This document shows positions 14,656 through 22,831 of a stretch of 45,275 nt of DNA, one piece after another. Position 1 is the first letter of the stretch. Every line of letters starts with the position of its first letter. The notes below the pieces were generated by a model that was given only the letters and a program-made list of their open reading frames with translations, was not told the DNA's origin and did not search any database. The translations under genes and the position numbers were made by a program. Source of the stretch: a virus; IMG/VR virus record IMGVR_UViG_3300005541_000006, positions 1 through 45,275 of that record, one strand, 5' to 3'.

Positions 14656-17504
14656 CCGCACCGATCATTATCGGCACACCCCCACCAACTGATCCATGGT
14701 CTGAGATTGTATCTCAGGGAGACAAGACAGCCATAGCCGGTCCTTATCTTGGCAGTAATGGGCATTTCTACCAAATAATTATAGTTTTCGACAACGCCAG
14801 CGGTCATTCCGATATCGGCGTAGCCAAGAGCACAGACGGCGGTGTCACATATTCGATTCTGGTAGCATCCGGGGCCACGACGATTGCCGCAAATAATGTC
14901 TCCGTCACCTATCGCGGATCAGGTGACGTAATCGATTGCCTTATTACGATTTCGACAGGCCCCAGCGCGTACAAACTTTCTACAGTCACGTTCAATATGT
15001 CCACGGAAGCGTTCGGGTCGCCGAACGATACTGGACTAACCCATAACGCAACCACCGGCAGCCCCATTGATTGGCTGATTGCAGTCAATGGATCGGGCGA
15101 ACAAGTTGTCGCTTATGACATTCAGAACGCTGGCGCGACGGCGGCTTCCGTTTACGCGATCCGCTATCATAGCGGATCGTGGAGTCCGGCGATTCTAGCA
15201 AGCGGCGCGACGACCTTGGCGTATCTGGACCAAGTTCTCACGGATGGCTCAGGCAACGTGCATATTCTCTGGTCCGATTGGCAAGCGGGTGGACCCGATG
15301 CAGGAGTCTTGCGGAATGCGATCTATGATTCAATTCTCACCGCCGGGGCGATCACATCGACGAATACGGCTATGGCGTCAGCGAATGCCGTCAATGATCG
15401 TGGCTATGGAGATCACGACTTCAAGCCTGGTATTTATGACGCCTCCACTGATTCTGTGGCGTGGCCCGTCGTTAAGCAGGTCCTATCTGGGGCTACCACC
15501 CTCCAGAACTCTTTTGGTGTGCTCATCGGTACGCCATCCAGCGCGCCGGTGTTCTCCTACGTAAATGCTTACTCGACGCCCAACCCAGTCAGCTATGTTA
15601 GCGGTTGGCCGTCGCTCTCTGGGAAAAGCGATGGTACCGAGTTCTCCTTAGTTTGGGCTGTGGACGGCCGGTCAAACGATCACCTGCCGAACGGACTAAC
15701 CTTGCAACGCTCTACGGCATCTACGCTCGCCGGAACTTGGAGCGCTCCCACCACATTCTACGACCCATCGGTTAATCCTCCGGTTGAAACAATCGCTTGG
15801 ATCGCGTCAGAACTGTTCTTTAATTGGTGCCGCTACGTTGGATCTTCTCAATCGTTCGCGGCGAATGTAGATATGGTGGTTTCGGGCGGATCTTCATTCA
15901 ACCCATTCGCATTCCCTCCTACAGTAACAGCGTCCACCCTCCAGCTCATCAAGCAAGTCGCTGGCGGCCCGGCTTCCCCAACGGATTTCATCGTCGCAGC
16001 GACCGGAGACACAGATTCCATTACCGGAGCCGGGACTGCGGGACCATCACCTGTCATTCCGGGAACGTATCAGCTTTCCGAATCTGGACCGGCGAACTAC
16101 ACGGGCGTATGGAATTGTGGGCCAGCGGTCATGCCGACGCCCACAAGCGTTGTGGTGCCTGCTTCTGTCAGTGCCAGTGCGCCGATCCAAGTCGGAACAG
16201 CCGAATACCGACCGCCGACTTCGGGAGTCGGGAAGTATTATTTCGAGATCGGCGCGAATCTCTACCAGGTGCTTGTGTCCGCGCAAGGCGGCTCCCCGCA
16301 AGGACTGATCGGTGTTTTCAAGCGCGCGACTTCAAACATTGGCGGATCGTGGGCGCTGATGAACGCTACAGCATCGCCGGACCAAGGCAACCAGTCCGGT
16401 TACTACAAATGCACGATTGACCCCACGGGAACGGTGATCCAGATCGCCTACCTGACCGTGGGCCAGCTCAACCTGAAGATTGCCAGCTACAACACGGTCA
16501 CGGACACATGGGGCACGCCGACAGCCGCGCTTACGGTTCCTTTGGCGCTCTCTACGTTCGCTTTCGTGCAGCGTCCTGACTTCACCTTTGTGCTAGTTGC
16601 CGGGGCCTCAGGGACGCTGTTCCCGCTGTACTACGCGCTGAACACTTCGGGCGCTTGGGGGCCGCTCACACTTCTCGCGTCGTCGAATCACATCGTGCTA
16701 GACGGTTTCCTCGACGCTTCAGGGACGATTTACATTCTGTTCAACTCGCCGACGTTCGGTTGTGCTTGTCAGCGTATCAGCCCGATCCTTCCGGCTTACT
16801 TGCTGGTATTCCCGCTGACTCCGGTGGCGAATGCGATCTCACTCACGCCCGGTGGCTATCCTTCGATCATCCAGTGGGGATCTTCGAGCTTCGCTATCGG
16901 CTTCATCGATACGGCAGGCCCAACACCCGGCGCGGCCCAGGTGTTCATCGGCCCGCTGACCGGACCGGTGTTGCCGGGCAATCTCGTTGTTCAAGCGCCC
17001 AGTGGCAGCGAAGTGCTCTCCTACGTGCGTCCGGTCCAGGGTAGCGACGGTAAACTCAACGTCTTTTATGCGGACACGGATTACACCGTACCCAAGATCC
17101 AGATTCACCAGAGCGTCTATGGAGGCTCGACATGGGGAGCGCCGACGACGTTCTATGACGCAATCACAAATCCTCCGACCAACCCGGCTACACCCGCTTC
17201 CGCTCAGGCGATCAACGCGATATCGGCAATTCAACTATCGCCGCAAGGCTGGACAGCGGCCACAGCGCTGAACACGGTAACCCCGACGTACAGCACCGGA
17301 GAATTTCTCGAGATGGGATCGGCCGGAAGCACGGCGGTCGTGTGCACTATCGTCAACACCTACAGCGGCCCGGTCGTTCCGATTCCCAGCCCGTGCGCGA
17401 ACGTGGTTCCGCAACCGTCGACCGATACGCAGTTTGAGCTGAGGCGAGTTTACGCGACGATGAAACCAGCGCCGCGCTTACCAATACGCGGAGGGTCCTC
17501 GTAA
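14652..17504 (+). CDS. tail fibre/receptor-binding protein with sialidase-like and prealbumin-like segments, 950 aa
   Basis: GTG 14652 is chosen because it overlaps the previous TGA (GTGA); an in-frame ATG at 14592 lies inside the upstream gene. The sequence is beta-rich, with repeated blade-like motifs such as AKSTDGGVTYS and WSAPTTFYDP, recalling BNR/sialidase-type beta-propellers. Residues about 427-486 form a distinct segment (LIKQVAGGPASPTDF ... LSESGPANYTGVWNC) like the prealbumin-like/SdrD_B-type modules of bacterial surface proteins. It probably contacts the host surface; the glycan or substrate cannot be told. Confidence 0.65.
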   Translation: MTAPIIIGTPPPTDPWSEIVSQGDKTAIAGPYLGSNGHFYQIIIVFDNASGHSDIGVAKSTDGGVTYSILVASGATTIAANNVSVTYRGSGDVIDCLITISTGPSAYKLSTVTFNMSTEAFGSPNDTGLTHNATTGSPIDWLIAVNGSGEQVVAYDIQNAGATAASVYAIRYHSGSWSPAILASGATTLAYLDQVLTDGSGNVHILWSDWQAGGPDAGVLRNAIYDSILTAGAITSTNTAMASANAVNDRGYGDHDFKPGIYDASTDSVAWPVVKQVLSGATTLQNSFGVLIGTPSSAPVFSYVNAYSTPNPVSYVSGWPSLSGKSDGTEFSLVWAVDGRSNDHLPNGLTLQRSTASTLAGTWSAPTTFYDPSVNPPVETIAWIASELFFNWCRYVGSSQSFAANVDMVVSGGSSFNPFAFPPTVTASTLQLIKQVAGGPASPTDFIVAATGDTDSITGAGTAGPSPVIPGTYQLSESGPANYTGVWNCGPAVMPTPTSVVVPASVSASAPIQVGTAEYRPPTSGVGKYYFEIGANLYQVLVSAQGGSPQGLIGVFKRATSNIGGSWALMNATASPDQGNQSGYYKCTIDPTGTVIQIAYLTVGQLNLKIASYNTVTDTWGTPTAALTVPLALSTFAFVQRPDFTFVLVAGASGTLFPLYYALNTSGAWGPLTLLASSNHIVLDGFLDASGTIYILFNSPTFGCACQRISPILPAYLLVFPLTPVANAISLTPGGYPSIIQWGSSSFAIGFIDTAGPTPGAAQVFIGPLTGPVLPGNLVVQAPSGSEVLSYVRPVQGSDGKLNVFYADTDYTVPKIQIHQSVYGGSTWGAPTTFYDAITNPPTNPATPASAQAINAISAIQLSPQGWTAATALNTVTPTYSTGEFLEMGSAGSTAVVCTIVNTYSGPVVPIPSPCANVVPQPSTDTQFELRRVYATMKPAPRLPIRGGSS

Positions 17505-18079
17505 TGCCCTTGTCGTTGAAGAACCTGGCATACTTCAAGAATCTTCAGTCTTGGAGCGCGGAGGCTGGTCAGAAGCTCACCGAGATGATTTCAGAGATCG
17601 CTCAAGGTGTGAATAACCAGGAACAGCAGAACAACTCGAACGCGACCGGCCAGCCGCAACCACCGCCCGCGATCAACTCACTGAACGTCACAGCATCGAA
17701 CGGCCATTTCCAAGTAGCGATTAACCATGAGGGTGCGCAGTTCTACCGTGGCATCCGCTACTTTGTTGAGCATTCCGCAACATCGCAGTTCGCGGATCCG
17801 CATATAGTGGACATGGGAACCAGCCGCAACATGAACCTGTTTCTGGGAAACTCGACGCGCTACTTCCGCGCCTACGCGAGTTATGGAAGCTCGCCGCCCG
17901 GACCGGCTGCCTACCACGGCGGCAAGCTGCAGCCGCGCCCGGTGACAGGAGGCGGGGCGGTTCCAGGGCCATCCTTCGCGCCATCGGAGGGCAGTGGCAC
18001 GGGCACGGCAGGCCAAGGCTTGAGCGGTCCCGGACCGGTTCCATTCCGCACCAAGAACGGAGCTCCGCCGGTAAGATGA
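17504..18079 (+). CDS. tail protein with fibronectin-III-like domain, 191 aa
   Basis: Residues 15-50 are helical and Gln/Asn-rich, possibly a trimeric coiled coil. Residues 57-135 have the strand pattern of an FN3-type domain (INSLNVTASNGHFQVAI, YFVEHSATSQF, RYFRAYASYGSSPPGPAAY). The last 50 residues are Gly/Pro-rich and disordered. It is coupled by TAATG to the large fibre gene and overlaps the GNAT gene by 4 bases. It is probably a fibre-associated or tail attachment protein. Confidence 0.6.
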   Translation: MPLSLKNLAYFKNLQSWSAEAGQKLTEMISEIAQGVNNQEQQNNSNATGQPQPPPAINSLNVTASNGHFQVAINHEGAQFYRGIRYFVEHSATSQFADPHIVDMGTSRNMNLFLGNSTRYFRAYASYGSSPPGPAAYHGGKLQPRPVTGGGAVPGPSFAPSEGSGTGTAGQGLSGPGPVPFRTKNGAPPVR

Positions 18080-18462
18080 TTCGCGCGCTCCAGCCTTCCG
18101 ACATCCCGAGCCTGCGGGCGATGTTCGAGCAGAGTGGTCTGGAGTACGCCTTCCCGGAACTTGGCGGCCCGCTGATGGAATCGGTGCTGGTGGTAGTCGA
18201 CCAGAACGATGCGCCGGTCGCGGCGGTCGCGGCGGAGCGTATCGTTCAGCTCTACCTGCTGGTCGATGAAACGCTTGGACCTGTGGCGAAGTTCCAAGCC
18301 ATCCGCGAGATGCACAAAAGCATGGCTACGGCATTGAGGGATAAGGGTTATAATGGCGCTGAGGCGTTCGTTCCTCCCGAACTAGAGAAAAGCTTCGGGA
18401 GGCGATTGATGCGTACTTTTGGGTGGTGCAGGAACTGGAATAGTTTCTCTAGGAGCTTCTGA
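18076..18462 (+). CDS. GNAT-fold acetyltransferase-like protein, 128 aa
   Basis: The N-terminus IRALQPSDIPSLRAMFEQSG and the strand VLVVVDQNDAPVAAVAAERI are typical of GNAT proteins; the C-terminal FGRRLMRTFGW and NW motif are shared by short phage GNAT-like proteins that sit among tail genes. The acetyl-CoA pyrophosphate loop (Q/RxxGxG/A) is not evident, so it may be a degenerate, structural member. ATG 18076 overlaps the previous stop by 4 bases. Confidence 0.6.
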   Translation: MIRALQPSDIPSLRAMFEQSGLEYAFPELGGPLMESVLVVVDQNDAPVAAVAAERIVQLYLLVDETLGPVAKFQAIREMHKSMATALRDKGYNGAEAFVPPELEKSFGRRLMRTFGWCRNWNSFSRSF

Positions 18463-18466
18463 AAAT

Positions 18467-18937
18467 ATGAGGCCAGCAGATAAGGGAGCACAGACCCGAG
18501 GGATGACATTGCTGGAACGCATCGATTTCCGCTTGATTCTAATTCCCTTCATGGAATGCTGGCTAATAGACGTAAGGCATGACAGTGATGGCTACCCTCT
18601 TATACAAGTGGGTGGGAAGACAAAGCGTGCTCATCGGGTTGTTTACGAAGAGTTCGTGAAGCCGATACCATTGGGACTCCAATTGGATCACCTTTGCCGT
18701 AACCGGGCATGTGTTAATCCTCGGCACCTTGAGCCCGTAACTGATTTAGAAAATCTGCTCCGATCACCACTTACGCCTGTCGGAAAATCAACATGCAAGC
18801 GGGGTCATCCGTTGGTGCCTAATCCGTACCCATGCCGACAGGGAACTAAATACAAGCGTATTTGCTTGGTGTGTGAACGCGCAAGGAATCGGGCTGCTGC
18901 GCTGCGGGCGAAGCAGAGGAGGGTTGCCAATGGCTAG
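18467..18937 (+). CDS. HNH endonuclease (free-standing homing type), 156 aa
   Basis: HNH nucleases cut DNA with a beta-beta-alpha-metal site. The core is present: RAHRVVYEEFV, then LQLDHLCRNRACVNPRHLEP (His-Asn-His with CxxxxC zinc-ligand pattern), followed by a second Cys group (CKRGH, CLVC). ATG 18467 has SD AGGAG at 18451-18455; ATG 18503 is an alternative. The gene sits between a GNAT-like and an ejection-protein gene, is visibly more A/T-rich than its neighbours and breaks an otherwise structural block, all signs of an inserted homing endonuclease. It overlaps the next gene by 8 bases. Confidence 0.85.
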   Translation: MRPADKGAQTRGMTLLERIDFRLILIPFMECWLIDVRHDSDGYPLIQVGGKTKRAHRVVYEEFVKPIPLGLQLDHLCRNRACVNPRHLEPVTDLENLLRSPLTPVGKSTCKRGHPLVPNPYPCRQGTKYKRICLVCERARNRAAALRAKQRRVANG

Positions 18938-19481
18938 AGGCTCTGACGCGGCTAAGACGGCGGCTACCAGCGCCCAAAACCTCTCGAACCAGTACGCCGG
19001 CAACGCTGGAGCCGGGTTCGCCACGCTCATGCCCGAGCTCGAAACCGAAGCCGCGCATCCTGCTGGGTTCAATCCCACCGATCTAGCGCGCATGGAAACC
19101 GGCGCGCAGCAGACGGCAGGAGGATCGCAGGCGGGTGCGGTCGGGCAAGGCGCATTGCTTGGCGCGCGGACCAAGAACCCCGGCGCGGCTCCCGCAGCTA
19201 TCGCGCAATCGGCGCGGCAAGCCGGCCAGAATCTCTCGAAGAACGCGCTGGGCATCCAGACCGAGAACGCCGCATTGCGCGAGAAACAGCAGCAGGCGGG
19301 GTTGCAGGGCTTGCAGGGGCTTACAGGTCTTGAAACTGGCGCGGGAATCAACGCATTGGGTGAAGTGGCTCCGAATGTGAACGCGAACACGAACGCGGAA
19401 AACGCCAGCTGGGACTGGGCTAAGGATATTTTGGACCCGACACTGCAAGCGGCCGGGGGAGCGGCTAAAGCTTTCGCTTAG
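18930..19481 (+). CDS. internal virion/ejection-type protein, 183 aa
   Basis: ATG 18930 has a strong SD (AGAGGAGG, 18915-18922); the frame extends upstream but that part lies inside the HNH gene. The protein is Ala/Gly/Gln/Asn-rich and helical, with phrases such as QTAGGSQAGAVGQGALLGAR and AALREKQQQAGLQGLQGLTG. This low-complexity helical character and the position are like P22 ejection protein gp7 (229 aa). No enzymatic motif is visible. Confidence 0.6.
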   Translation: MARGSDAAKTAATSAQNLSNQYAGNAGAGFATLMPELETEAAHPAGFNPTDLARMETGAQQTAGGSQAGAVGQGALLGARTKNPGAAPAAIAQSARQAGQNLSKNALGIQTENAALREKQQQAGLQGLQGLTGLETGAGINALGEVAPNVNANTNAENASWDWAKDILDPTLQAAGGAAKAFA

Positions 19482-21002
19482 ATGGCGCAATTCGACACAT
19501 CTCCGATTGATCCGAACGACCCGCGACTGGCTCGGCCACTCGTTCCTCCGCCAACTCTGCCCACGGCCAACGGAGCGCCCACGCAGCCCCAGGAAACGAT
19601 GCCCGTGGCTCTGCCGAAAGCCAAGAGCCCGCAGCAGACGCAGGGGCTTGCGTTCCCTCAGGTCGGCGTTCCGGGGCGCACAGCGGCTCAGGAGAAGCTT
19701 GCCAACACCCAGGAGATGGGATCGGGTATCTCGCGCATCCACAACCCGGTCCTGAAGGGACTGGCGACGGCTGGCGATATTGCCGAAGGCCTTTTCGCTC
19801 CGCGTGCGGAGCAGCTTACGCCGGGCACCGAAGGCAACCACGCGCTCCGGCTGGCGCAAGCGCAGAACGCGGTTAAGGGCGAGGAAGCGCAGCAGACGGC
19901 GCAAAGCGAAGCGGCGCTTCGGGGAGCGGAAGCGCGGCACTACAACGCAGAGTCGAGCCAGTTGGAGAATCCAGGCGAAAAACCAGCGGCTAACGAGGTC
20001 GAACTCTTCCAGAAAGATCCTGAAGCGTTCGCGCGCTATCACGATGCGGTCAAAAAAGCCGCAGCAACCAAGGAACCTCAGCTGATCCGGTCTGAAGGCG
20101 CGACTGGAAATATTATCGGGGTAATCGATCCGGAACTGAATTTTCACTCGGCCGCCGACCCGAATCTCGACCCACAATTGAAAGCGATCATGGATGCGTC
20201 ACAGGAAAAGCCACAAGCGCCGAGGATCGAGAAGGGTGAGGACGGAACCATCTACAGCGTGGACCTCGACCCGGCGACAGGAAAGCCCACGCTCACAACC
20301 CTGGTCGAAGGCAAAGGCAAGAAACCGCAGCTGAGCGCAGAAGAGCGCGGCTACATGAAGGCGGCAGGCGGGAACCCTGACGACGAGAATACATGGTCTC
20401 CGCAGATCATGCAGAAGTACGCCAATCTGAAGCGCGACAAAACCGCGGAAAGCAACATCGGGACTTGGCAGCTTGAGGAGCAGAACGGCAAAGGCGTGCT
20501 GTTCAACTCCAAGACCGGAGAAACCCGGCCAGCTCCCGAGGGTCTGGCGAAAGCTGGAACCGCTGAGAAGAACGAAGCCAAGTCCGCGCCGATGAAGGCG
20601 GCCTTGAGTTACGGGCAGAGCTACCTGGAAGGCGGGAAGTTCACGGGCCCCGGTGACGAAGCGCTTCAGGAGAAGTTCTTCGAGTTGGCGAAGCCGAGCA
20701 CCGGCTTTCGAATGACCGCTCCCCAGATGGAGATGTTGATGCAGTCCCGAGCGGCCATGGAAGGCATCGGGGCGCGGATCAAACACAACATCGACCCGAA
20801 CGCTCCGTGGTTCGGTGACGTGCAGCGCAAGAACATCGTTCAGACGATGCGCGACATTGCCAAAGCGAACAACATTGATATCGGGGAGGCCGGCGGCGGT
20901 GGTGGTGGGGGCCACGTCATAGAAATCAACGGAAAGCGTATGCAATACAAGGGTTCCGGCGACACCGCCGACATTCAGAACTATCAGGAGATTAAGAAGT
21001 AA
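19482..21002 (+). CDS. internal virion/ejection-type protein, 506 aa
   Basis: Follows the previous gene without a gap. The first 80 residues are Pro/Gln-rich; the centre is helical and charged (ALRGAEARHYNAESSQLE); near the C-terminus are a Gly7 run and the strand HVIEINGKRMQYKG. Length and place match the second P22 ejection protein (gp20, 471 aa). Function in DNA delivery is inferred from synteny only. Confidence 0.55.
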   Translation: MAQFDTSPIDPNDPRLARPLVPPPTLPTANGAPTQPQETMPVALPKAKSPQQTQGLAFPQVGVPGRTAAQEKLANTQEMGSGISRIHNPVLKGLATAGDIAEGLFAPRAEQLTPGTEGNHALRLAQAQNAVKGEEAQQTAQSEAALRGAEARHYNAESSQLENPGEKPAANEVELFQKDPEAFARYHDAVKKAAATKEPQLIRSEGATGNIIGVIDPELNFHSAADPNLDPQLKAIMDASQEKPQAPRIEKGEDGTIYSVDLDPATGKPTLTTLVEGKGKKPQLSAEERGYMKAAGGNPDDENTWSPQIMQKYANLKRDKTAESNIGTWQLEEQNGKGVLFNSKTGETRPAPEGLAKAGTAEKNEAKSAPMKAALSYGQSYLEGGKFTGPGDEALQEKFFELAKPSTGFRMTAPQMEMLMQSRAAMEGIGARIKHNIDPNAPWFGDVQRKNIVQTMRDIAKANNIDIGEAGGGGGGGHVIEINGKRMQYKGSGDTADIQNYQEIKK

Positions 21003-22304
21003 GTGGCTGACGATCTACACTTGCCCCCAGGAGCGAAGTTGGTAGACAGCGGAATGGCTCTTCCACCTGGGGCAAAACTCGTTCAGAATCAAAACGGGGG
21101 CACCCCTCCAAGCACGATGGAGCGGATCGGTAAAGCCGCTTCCCAATTCGTCGGTACGTACCTGTCCGATATGAACCCGATGAGCACGGTTCGCGCGGTC
21201 CTGCATCCATTCGATACGCTCAAGCAGTCATTCGGTCCCGGAGCCTGGGTAACGCCACAGGAAGGCGTGAAGCGCGGCGCAGAAATGCCCATCCCTGAGA
21301 TGGCTGGTCACGTCGCTGCATTGACCACCGGGGCAGCGCTTCCAGGATTAGTCGGGAAGGGCATGCGCGCGGCGGCTGAGCCAGTTGCCGAAAGCGCGAT
21401 CAATGTTAGGCCAATCGACCGCGCTATGGGTCGCCGTCCGGGAGCTGCAGTTCTGGACGAAACTACGGGCGTCCGTCCTGAAACCGTGCGTAGGCAAGCA
21501 CAGGCAAAACTAGGAGATATCAACAATCAGCTTGAGGGCGTTGTGAATCGCTCTAATGCCCCCGTTGATATCACTCCAGCGCGGGGAACACTAGGAAAAG
21601 CGGAAACTACGGCGCGAGCCCGCAATCAGGTGAAGGAAGTTGGTCAACTGGCTCCGATGCAGGAGCACCTAGCAGTGCCACAGCCGGGGTTTCAGGGCAG
21701 TGTTACGCAGCCGCCCACGCCGACGGTGCAGAAGCCATCCGCAGTGCTGGGTCCGAACGGCCAGCCCATCATGGTTACTGCTCCGGGGAACACGCCACCC
21801 CCAGTAATCTCCAGCGTTCAAACTCCACGTGGGGCGCTTAACCTGAAACGGGGATTCGGCGAGGAGTTCGTGCATAATTGGAACCCTGAAACCATGAGAG
21901 GGGCCAAAGGCACAGCGGCACAGACTTACCATTCATTGGCTGAGTCGCTGCACAATGCCGTGCCAGAGTCTGCGGAATTGGACAAGCGAGCCACAAGCCT
22001 GATACCTGTGGCGCAACGCGCGGAAGTATTGGAGCGTGCCCCTGGGACCGCCCAGCAGATCGCGCGTAAGTTGGTCGCCCCGACCGGGGCACTAGCGGGA
22101 GGAATCGGGGGCTACTACGCTGGAGGCGTGCCGGGGGCTGTTGCCGGAATGGTGGCTCCAGTGGTGCTGGGTTCTCCTACGGCTCAGATGATCGCCGCGC
22201 GTGCGCTGAACCTTGGAAGTAAGGCACTGAAGTCCAAACCGGCAGCACTTGCTGGGCGCGCAACTCCAATCATTAACGCGACACGCAGAGAAGAAGAACA
22301 ATGA
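21003..22304 (+). CDS. internal virion/ejection-type protein with membrane-active C-terminus, 433 aa
   Basis: GTG start directly after the previous TAA. The N-terminus has two copies of the motif LPPGAKLV (residues 6-13 and 20-27), typical of short phage or virulence N-terminal repeats. Residues 96-125 and 360-400 are Gly/Ala-rich hydrophobic segments (GALAGGIGGYYAGGVPGAVA) of glycine-zipper type, suited to insertion into membranes during DNA injection. Position is that of P22 gp16. The ATG of a short downstream frame overlaps its stop. Confidence 0.6.
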   Translation: MADDLHLPPGAKLVDSGMALPPGAKLVQNQNGGTPPSTMERIGKAASQFVGTYLSDMNPMSTVRAVLHPFDTLKQSFGPGAWVTPQEGVKRGAEMPIPEMAGHVAALTTGAALPGLVGKGMRAAAEPVAESAINVRPIDRAMGRRPGAAVLDETTGVRPETVRRQAQAKLGDINNQLEGVVNRSNAPVDITPARGTLGKAETTARARNQVKEVGQLAPMQEHLAVPQPGFQGSVTQPPTPTVQKPSAVLGPNGQPIMVTAPGNTPPPVISSVQTPRGALNLKRGFGEEFVHNWNPETMRGAKGTAAQTYHSLAESLHNAVPESAELDKRATSLIPVAQRAEVLERAPGTAQQIARKLVAPTGALAGGIGGYYAGGVPGAVAGMVAPVVLGSPTAQMIAARALNLGSKALKSKPAALAGRATPIINATRREEEQ

Positions 22305-22435
22305 TGAAAGCCGCCAGAAACTTCCACGTATCGCGGGGCCAATCGCGCTCGCAGATGGCCTCCCCGGCGCACAGCGCGAGGGTGGCTAAAAGACCTGAGA
22401 TCGCAATGAGTTCCAATTACGAAAGGATATCATAA
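22301..22435 (+). CDS. small basic protein, 44 aa
   Basis: ATG 22301 overlaps the TGA of the ejection-type gene (ATGA) and the frame runs to TAA 22435, one base before the next start. The peptide is Arg/Ser-rich and basic (FHVSRGQSRSQMASP). The evidence is tight packing only; no homology is recognised. It fills the gap that would otherwise separate two genes. Confidence 0.45.
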   Translation: MMKAARNFHVSRGQSRSQMASPAHSARVAKRPEIAMSSNYERIS

Positions 22436-22436
22436 T

Positions 22437-22829
22437 ATGCCTCTTTACGGAGTTGCCCAGTCCGGCTGGAATCCACCGCCGAATCAGGGCCTCAACCTCG
22501 CATCGCTTGAAGTGGGCGAGCACATCACGCTTTTCAATGGCACCGAAACGCCCTCTGTGGGGCTGAAGTCGGTCGCGTTCGCCCTCGGCATCCAAGGGGC
22601 CAATCGCGGCTCTAAGACGTTCTGGTGCTCGGGAATGACGGCTGGCTCCGTTATAGACATCCAGGCGGCGAATCAAGACGTGGACTCGGAGTATTCGAGC
22701 GTCAGCGGCGCTTTGACGCCGGATGCGAACGGGAACGTGAGCTACCCCGATGATGGACAGTCGGCATTCTACCGCGCCGTGCTCACGACCAGCACGGGCG
22801 CGATGCCCATAGTGATCGTGCAGAGGTGA
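22437..22829 (+). CDS. beta-rich structural protein, 130 aa
   Basis: SD GAAAGGA (22420-22426) lies upstream of ATG 22437. The protein is a small beta-rich domain (EHITLFNGTETPSVGLKSV, FYRAVLTTSTGAMPIVIVQR) similar in style to the proteins at 10490 and 10906. Its 3' end provides AGAGG, the SD of the first signal-peptide fibre gene. It may be a baseplate or fibre adaptor. Confidence 0.6.
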   Translation: MPLYGVAQSGWNPPPNQGLNLASLEVGEHITLFNGTETPSVGLKSVAFALGIQGANRGSKTFWCSGMTAGSVIDIQAANQDVDSEYSSVSGALTPDANGNVSYPDDGQSAFYRAVLTTSTGAMPIVIVQR

Positions 22830-22831
22830 CC

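Noticed and set aside
19083-20177. Minus-strand open frame of 364 codons
   Set aside because: Antisense to two ejection-type genes; Arg/Leu-rich composition typical of a reversed Ala/Gln-rich gene.
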